Shown: positions 6,627 through 10,450 of the stretch, piece by piece | Layout: the number at the start of each line of letters is the position of its first letter | How positions within the stretch are numbered: position 1 is the first letter of the stretch | Source of the DNA: an uncultured Bacteroidota bacterium | GTDB lineage: Bacteria > Bacteroidota > Bacteroidia > 2-12-FULL-35-15 | Direction: 5' to 3' | Length of the DNA stretch: 10,450 nucleotides | Assembly (NCBI GenBank): GCA_903833025.1 | Contig: CAILDT010000856.1 | Span: 1 to 10,450, forward strand | Position numbers and translations under genes: made by a program | Notes under the pieces: generated by a model | What the model was told of the DNA's origin: nothing | The model's input: only the letters and a program-made list of their open reading frames with translations | The model's database searches: none

Positions 6627-6634
6627 CAAATGTA
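6627..6634 (-). promoter_or_regulatory. Possible -7 promoter element (TAnnTTTG) at the barrel-SPOR gene start
   Basis: The minus strand reads TACATTTG, ending three bases before ATG 6623, directly after the U-tract of the preceding terminator. The match to the Bacteroidota -7 consensus is exact, but the expected -33 TTTG at the right spacing is not seen. A functional promoter here would give an almost leaderless mRNA. Confidence 0.25.
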
Positions 6635-6635
6635 A

Positions 6636-6685
6636 AATAAAAAACCCAATCTATCATAACCCGAAGGATATGTTAGATTGGGTTT
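6636..6685 (-). terminator. Intrinsic terminator after the duplicated-domain SPOR gene
   Basis: A perfect 12-bp stem (6642-6653 with 6674-6685, AAACCCAATCTA and complement) is extended inward by CATA/TATG after one mismatch, with CC/GG around a GAA loop. On the minus strand the stem is followed by TTTTTTATTTTA. It lies 19 bases after the stop of the 670-residue protein and just before the next start, so it separates the two genes or attenuates read-through. Confidence 0.85.
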
Positions 6686-6704
6686 AACCAATTACCTTAC
6701 TATT

Positions 6705-8717
6705 TTATTTATACCATTTCTGGCTGGTAATCATCAATGCCTCTTGAACTGTAATTCTCTTTCCTTTGTTATATGCAGTTACCCAAGCATCAGTAATACC
6801 CTTAATTTTTATTTGGTCGCGTGCATCGTGTGCTTCTTTGTAAACTTTATGCGAGCCAACAGTGTACTTAGTAAAGCCATCAGCCATTTCCGTTTTTACT
6901 TTGTCTTTAATGTTGTACATAGATGCTAAGTTTTCCGGTGTTCTTGGATTGTGCAAAGCCGCTATTTGTACAGCATAAGCTACATCTCCCTGTGAATTAG
7001 GTATATTACTTGCTGATAATTCGGTTGCTTTTTTATCAGGAGTAACATTCCCTACAGATGCTGTAGTAACAGGAGTATCAGCAGTTATTGTAGGCGGAGG
7101 CACTACATTAGTTGGTGGTGTAACATTAGTAGCTACTGGCGTTTCCGTTGTAGTGGTTGGCGGTGTTACATTAGTCGCAATAGGTGTTTCAGTAGTTGCT
7201 ACGGGCGGAGTAACAGCATTTGTTTTAGGTGTATCCGTTGTAGTTGTTGGCGGTGTATTGGTTGCAACTGGCGGTGCGGTCGTATTTCCGCTTACAGCAA
7301 CAGTGGTAGAAGGCAAGGCAAATTTCTTTGTTTCATCATTTTCAATATAAGAAAACGAACCATCAATTACTGGCGTACCAGTAACACCAGCAGCAAGCGT
7401 TACTTTATACGTTAACTTTACGGTGTTAGTATTCGGCAACGAAACCCAAACATATTTTACCTTACCATCAGCATAAGAAAAAGAAGCACCGGAAGATTCA
7501 CTTGCAGAAGCAACAAACCCTGGAGGCAATACCTCAATGTATTTTGCAAAGCCACTTATATTTCCTTTGTTTATGGTTATCTCCACATTATATGTATTGT
7601 CAGTAGCACCTGGTGTTACGTTTCTTGAACAAGTTAACCCATTAGATTCTGTGTTAGTTGATTTTGCAACCTCTGGTTGAGTCGTATTAGTTGCAGGTGG
7701 TTCCACAGCAGTTGTTGTTTGTGGTGGATTGTTATTCACCACCGGTGGTGCTGTTGCCTCTGTTGTAGTTGGTTGTGAATTTGTTACTGATGGTGGTGCG
7801 TACGCTACTGGTGTTTCCGTAGTTGTAGTTGCTGGTGGATTTTTAGTTGTTGTTGGCGGTGTTACTACTGGCGGTGCAACAGAAGTTGTAGCTGGTGTGC
7901 TGTCCTTGGTTGCAGCTGGCGGTGTATTAGCAGCAACAGCAGGAGCATTGCCTGTTAAATCTTTTGTTAATACAACATCTCCTTTTGTATTCTTATAATT
8001 TGCTTTCGATTTTTTACCAATCAAATGAGTATCTGATTCATCAATTGCGACTAAACTATTTTTATCACCCGATAATTTTGGAAAAGTGAAACAACCCAAA
8101 CTGTCAGTAGTTGCAGTTTCAATTACTTCTCCTTTATCATTTCTTAAATACACTTTCAGTCCGACAATTGGCATATCTTTATCATCTAAATAGGTTCCAG
8201 AAACCGCAATCCGATTATCTTCAGCAGCAGGCGGAGCTACTACCTTTGGTGTAGGGTTGTTTGTAGCAACAGCATTTACCGTAGGGTTTGCAGAAATGTT
8301 TATAGTAACTGGTGAAATTTCCACTTGTTGCTTTACATTATTTACAACGTAAGCAAACTTACCAGCAATAAATTTATCACCAGTAATAATGCTGGCATCC
8401 ACTTTTACTTTGTAAGAAACCTTAAACTCCTTTTCGTTAGGCATCGCCATCCAAATAAACTTTACTTTATTATCTGTAAACGAAAACGAAGAACCACTGG
8501 TGGTGCCTTCTGTGGCTTCAAATCCATCAGGCAACTCCTGTTGAAGTTTCGCGAAACCGTCGGCATCACCTTTTTTAATGGTTAGTTCCACCGTAAATTC
8601 AGTTCCCGGTTTTGCACTTGCAGGTGCTTTTTGCGTTATGGAAATTCCATCTGCGAAAAAAAACTGATAAATCAACAATGCTAGAGTGTTGAATAATAAT
8701 ATTACATATTTTATCAT
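6705..8717 (-). CDS. Exported protein with duplicated beta domain, Pro/Thr linkers and C-terminal SPOR
   Basis: 670 residues from ATG 8717. Residues 1-22 form a signal peptide or membrane anchor without a lipobox Cys. Residues about 25-142 and 360-477 are two copies of one beta-rich domain; both carry a GFAK strand, an LPxGF turn, a SGxSFSxxDxKVKxxW core, a YKV strand and a FxYxxN end. Residues about 170-225 resemble a carboxypeptidase regulatory-like fold (VSGTYLDDKDMPIVGLKVYL, then TTDSLGCFTFPKL). Two Pro/Thr-rich linkers (255-355 and 476-555) are disordered in composition. Residues 577-657 form a SPOR module (YAVQIAAL, FTKYTVGSHKVYKEA, DAWVTAYNKGKRIT), expected to bind septal or stripped peptidoglycan. 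I do not recognise the duplicated domain with certainty. The start lies 60 bases after the barrel gene, with no terminator between, so the two are probably one operon. Its likely role is a periplasmic cell wall-bound adaptor. Confidence 0.85.
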   Translation of the reverse strand: MIKYVILLFNTLALLIYQFFFADGISITQKAPASAKPGTEFTVELTIKKGDADGFAKLQQELPDGFEATEGTTSGSSFSFTDNKVKFIWMAMPNEKEFKVSYKVKVDASIITGDKFIAGKFAYVVNNVKQQVEISPVTINISANPTVNAVATNNPTPKVVAPPAAEDNRIAVSGTYLDDKDMPIVGLKVYLRNDKGEVIETATTDSLGCFTFPKLSGDKNSLVAIDESDTHLIGKKSKANYKNTKGDVVLTKDLTGNAPAVAANTPPAATKDSTPATTSVAPPVVTPPTTTKNPPATTTTETPVAYAPPSVTNSQPTTTEATAPPVVNNNPPQTTTAVEPPATNTTQPEVAKSTNTESNGLTCSRNVTPGATDNTYNVEITINKGNISGFAKYIEVLPPGFVASASESSGASFSYADGKVKYVWVSLPNTNTVKLTYKVTLAAGVTGTPVIDGSFSYIENDETKKFALPSTTVAVSGNTTAPPVATNTPPTTTTDTPKTNAVTPPVATTETPIATNVTPPTTTTETPVATNVTPPTNVVPPPTITADTPVTTASVGNVTPDKKATELSASNIPNSQGDVAYAVQIAALHNPRTPENLASMYNIKDKVKTEMADGFTKYTVGSHKVYKEAHDARDQIKIKGITDAWVTAYNKGKRITVQEALMITSQKWYK
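7083..7292 (-). repeat. In-frame tandem repeat encoding the second Pro/Thr linker
   Basis: The linker is built from units of about 15 residues (45 bp) of the type TNVTPPTTTTETPVA. Two or three are close copies, followed by a decayed copy (TNVTPPTNVVPPPTITADTPV). Being in frame, copy-number change would alter linker length without breaking the protein. Confidence 0.75.
7653..7955 (-). repeat. First Pro/Thr-rich linker, low-complexity coding sequence
   Basis: About 100 residues are made mostly of Pro, Thr, Ala, Val and Asn, with recurring APPVV, PPTTT and TTTETPVA motifs that also occur in the second linker. It is low-complexity sequence separating the first half of the protein from the second copy of the beta domain. 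Confidence 0.7.
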
Positions 8718-8777
8718 AGTTGTTTGGTTTTGGTTTTTACTTTATTTATTTATTGTTTTAGTTAATTATTATTTATT

Positions 8778-10133
8778 TTATTGGTCAAAGAAGTAATCTA
8801 TCAATGCATTTAGTTTTTCTACTGTAAAGTTCGAATCTCCTTCAAAAAAAGCATCTATAGCACCAGCAATTTCTGCGGTTGATATAAAACCATCGTTATT
8901 TGTATCTGCAGGTTGTAAGCCAACAGGTATTTTACTTTTGCCGCCCGCATCATTTTTATGCGCTTCTTTTGATTTTGCTTCTACTTCACTTAAATAAGCC
9001 AGTGTAGGATTCTCAAATAATAATTTACTTCTCTCTGTCGCTAAGGAATCAAACAACATTTGTTTTTGAACCAAAGCCGAATCCGAAATTGTTACTCCAT
9101 TTTCATCCACATTTGCTCCTGGTGCGGTTAGCGGGTCTTTATCCAAATAATTAGGAACGCCATCTCCATCATCATCAAACGGACAACCCTTTGCATTTAC
9201 CTTAACGCCTTGTGGAGTTCCTGGGCACTTATCATCTTTATCAGGTACACCGTCCTTATCTGTATCTATTTTATCCAATGAAGAAAAATCAACTGACTTA
9301 TATTGAGGGCGACTATTATCTTCTTCTTTTCCGAAATTATATTGAATAGAAAAATGTGTAAAAAGATATTTATCATTTTTACCTGCTCCTACATTATCTA
9401 TCCATTTGGTGCGAGTTAAATAATAAGTGGCAGCCAAGTTTACATCTATGTTATGGTGTAATTTCAATTTGAATCCCACTCCTAAAGGAAAAGATATAGT
9501 ACTGCGTTTATAATTTGTTACGCTATCTTTTAGCTGTGTTTCGTAAGTATAATCTCTTTTAATAACCTGTGCCTGAAAATAATTAGGGTCCGATTCTGCA
9601 ATATCTCTTATGCTTCCATCATTCCAATAGTTATACTTTTTCCCGTTCGCATCAGTTAAATCCCCGTAAGGGTCAAATTTTAGATAGCTGATACCAGCTA
9701 CTATATAAGGAGCAAAAATACTTTGGCGGCGGAATACCAAATCATTATCTAAATGAGCTACCAAACATAAATCGCCCTGAAATATTTTAGATTGAAAATT
9801 CAAATTTCTCGATTGTGTTCTTTCTTCATCTGCTAATTTGCCATACAATCCAGCAACTGAAATCCCTATATATCTTCCTATGCGTTCTTCTACTGTTAAG
9901 TTATATCCTCCTCTTATTCTGCTGTATTCGCTTGGTCTTGTTCCATTACCTATATTTCCATAAAAAATCAAAACACCTACTCCTACTGCTACCGAAGGCA
10001 ATTGTTTTGTTTTTTCTTCGCCTATTAGTTTCATCGCTTTTGTATGTTTCTGTTTAGTTGTATCCGAAACTTGCGATACAATTAACTCAACAGAACTAAA
10101 AAATAAGAATACTATTAGTAATTGTTTTTTCAT
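8778..10133 (-). CDS. OmpA-like beta-barrel protein with TSP3 repeats and C-terminal EF-hand
   Basis: 451 residues from ATG 10133. Residues 1-20 are a signal peptide (cut likely before Gln21). Residues about 45-268 form an outer-membrane barrel clearly paralogous to that of the gene at 4356-6623; shared landmarks are xFYGxx, LYGKL, RNLNFQS, YWxDGSIR, IxRDYxYET and a terminal YxFG strand. Residues 289-334 are TSP3 calcium repeats (DTDKDGVPDKDDKCPGTP, NAKGCPFDDDGDGVPNYLD). A region with GVTISDS is also shared with the paralogue. The C-terminus holds a canonical EF-hand loop at 410-421 (DTNNDGFISTAE) and then an acidic/aromatic helix ending LIDYFFDQ. No OmpA C-terminal or SPOR peptidoglycan-binding domain is present, so any wall contact must come from a partner, perhaps the SPOR protein next in the operon. 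The leader lacks a Shine-Dalgarno site. Confidence 0.88.
   Translation of the reverse strand: MKKQLLIVFLFFSSVELIVSQVSDTTKQKHTKAMKLIGEEKTKQLPSVAVGVGVLIFYGNIGNGTRPSEYSRIRGGYNLTVEERIGRYIGISVAGLYGKLADEERTQSRNLNFQSKIFQGDLCLVAHLDNDLVFRRQSIFAPYIVAGISYLKFDPYGDLTDANGKKYNYWNDGSIRDIAESDPNYFQAQVIKRDYTYETQLKDSVTNYKRSTISFPLGVGFKLKLHHNIDVNLAATYYLTRTKWIDNVGAGKNDKYLFTHFSIQYNFGKEEDNSRPQYKSVDFSSLDKIDTDKDGVPDKDDKCPGTPQGVKVNAKGCPFDDDGDGVPNYLDKDPLTAPGANVDENGVTISDSALVQKQMLFDSLATERSKLLFENPTLAYLSEVEAKSKEAHKNDAGGKSKIPVGLQPADTNNDGFISTAEIAGAIDAFFEGDSNFTVEKLNALIDYFFDQ
8871..8906 (-). other. EF-hand calcium-binding loop
   Basis: The 12-residue loop DTNNDGFISTAE has Asp at 1, Asn at 3, Asp at 5, Gly at 6, Ile at 8 and Glu at 12, which is the canonical coordination pattern. 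Only one such loop is visible, so this is a single EF-hand rather than a dockerin pair. Confidence 0.8.
9132..9269 (-). other. Thrombospondin type 3 calcium-binding repeats (paralogous barrel)
   Basis: Asp-rich loops DTDKDGVPDKDDKC and DDDGDGVPNYLDKDP flank the spacer GTPQGVKVNAKGCP, matching the TSP3 region of the other barrel gene in order and spacing. Confidence 0.85.
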
Positions 10134-10450
10134 TTTGTGTTACCGAAAGTGTCTGTAAACAAAGCTTTTTAAATGCTACATAATTTTCGTTGGGACAAAT
10201 CTATCTTAAAATGAAACTGATATTTCACTCACATACCTTGTAATTGCAAACACGGTTCTGTTGATAAGTGTAAAATGTTTTTTATTAAAACTGATTAAAC
10301 AAAATATTTTAATTCTCTTCAAATAATCAATAAAATAAGCTATTAACAGGATAATTAAATTAGAAACACAAAAAGAAATTAACACGTTGTTAACATTCGA
10401 TTTTTAATAACTATTGAAGAGGAAATAAGAATCTTCTTTTGAAAAAGAAG
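10134..10450. other. 317-bp gene-free region upstream of the barrel-EF-hand gene
   Basis: Very AT-rich, with no credible reading frame. It contains a candidate -7 element for the downstream gene (10196-10203) and the small inverted repeat TTAACA-CGT-TGTTAA (10379-10393). A 7-bp stem is cut off by the window edge (10433-10439 with 10444-10450) and may belong to a terminator or leader of whatever lies beyond. Confidence 0.5.
10196..10203 (-). promoter_or_regulatory. Candidate -7 promoter element for the barrel/SPOR operon
   Basis: The minus strand reads TAGATTTG, an exact TAnnTTTG match, 62 bases before ATG 10133, which would give a leader of roughly 55-60 bases. No convincing -33 TTTG is visible, so confidence is limited. 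Confidence 0.35.

Noticed and set aside
6624..6629. TTG start two codons before the ATG of the barrel-SPOR gene
   Set aside because: The ATG at 6623 yields an equally complete signal peptide and is the commoner start codon; the TTG overlaps the -7-like motif.
7153..7998. Val/Gly-rich plus-strand frames over the Pro/Thr linkers
   Set aside because: They are the complement of Pro/Thr/Ala codons; the repetitive VVVGGV composition is an artefact of the linker repeats.
8778..8909. Dockerin domain
   Set aside because: Only one calcium loop of the needed pair is present, and no duplicated F-type helix is seen.

Overview
The window is AT-rich DNA that most likely comes from a Bacteroidota genome, probably an environmental or uncultured member. 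The evidence is a C-terminal type 9 secretion (T9SS) type A sorting domain on one protein, OmpA-like barrels with calcium-binding thrombospondin type 3 repeats, several SPOR modules, TAnnTTTG-like promoter motifs, and A-rich sequence instead of Shine-Dalgarno sites before the starts. I see no rRNA, tRNA, CRISPR array, insertion sequence or prophage. The class cannot be fixed from this sequence alone.

Layout. At the left edge, the last 28 codons of a plus-strand gene (to 88) meet a large minus-strand gene (146-2128) across a bidirectional terminator (95-123). That gene encodes a secreted, probably trimeric fibre protein: signal peptide, cysteine-rich N-terminus, YadA-like head repeats, a peptidase S74 self-cleaving chaperone with both catalytic residues, a coiled coil and a T9SS sorting domain. 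A 643-bp gene-free stretch follows (2129-2771). It holds a perfect anti-SD complement with no start codon nearby, a minus-strand intrinsic terminator with no obvious gene in front of it, and eleven copies of a 7-bp repeat. Two plus-strand genes come next: an acyltransferase-3 membrane enzyme (2772-3770) and a small exported protein of unknown function (3794-4354).

The right 60% is a cluster of cell-envelope genes, all on the minus strand. In transcription order these are a beta-barrel protein with TSP3 repeats and a C-terminal EF-hand (8778-10133), a protein with a duplicated beta-rich domain, Pro/Thr linkers and a SPOR module (6705-8717), a strong terminator hairpin (6636-6685), and a second barrel-TSP3 protein carrying two SPOR modules and probably a third, diverged one (4356-6623). 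The two barrels are clear paralogues.

How they may work together (inference). The 755-residue protein joins an outer-membrane barrel to peptidoglycan-binding SPOR modules in one chain. The 451-residue barrel has no SPOR module but lies 60 bp upstream of a SPOR protein. The pair therefore looks like a split version of the same outer membrane-to-cell wall tether. The S74/T9SS fibre and the acyltransferase are other surface functions, with no visible mechanistic link to the cluster.
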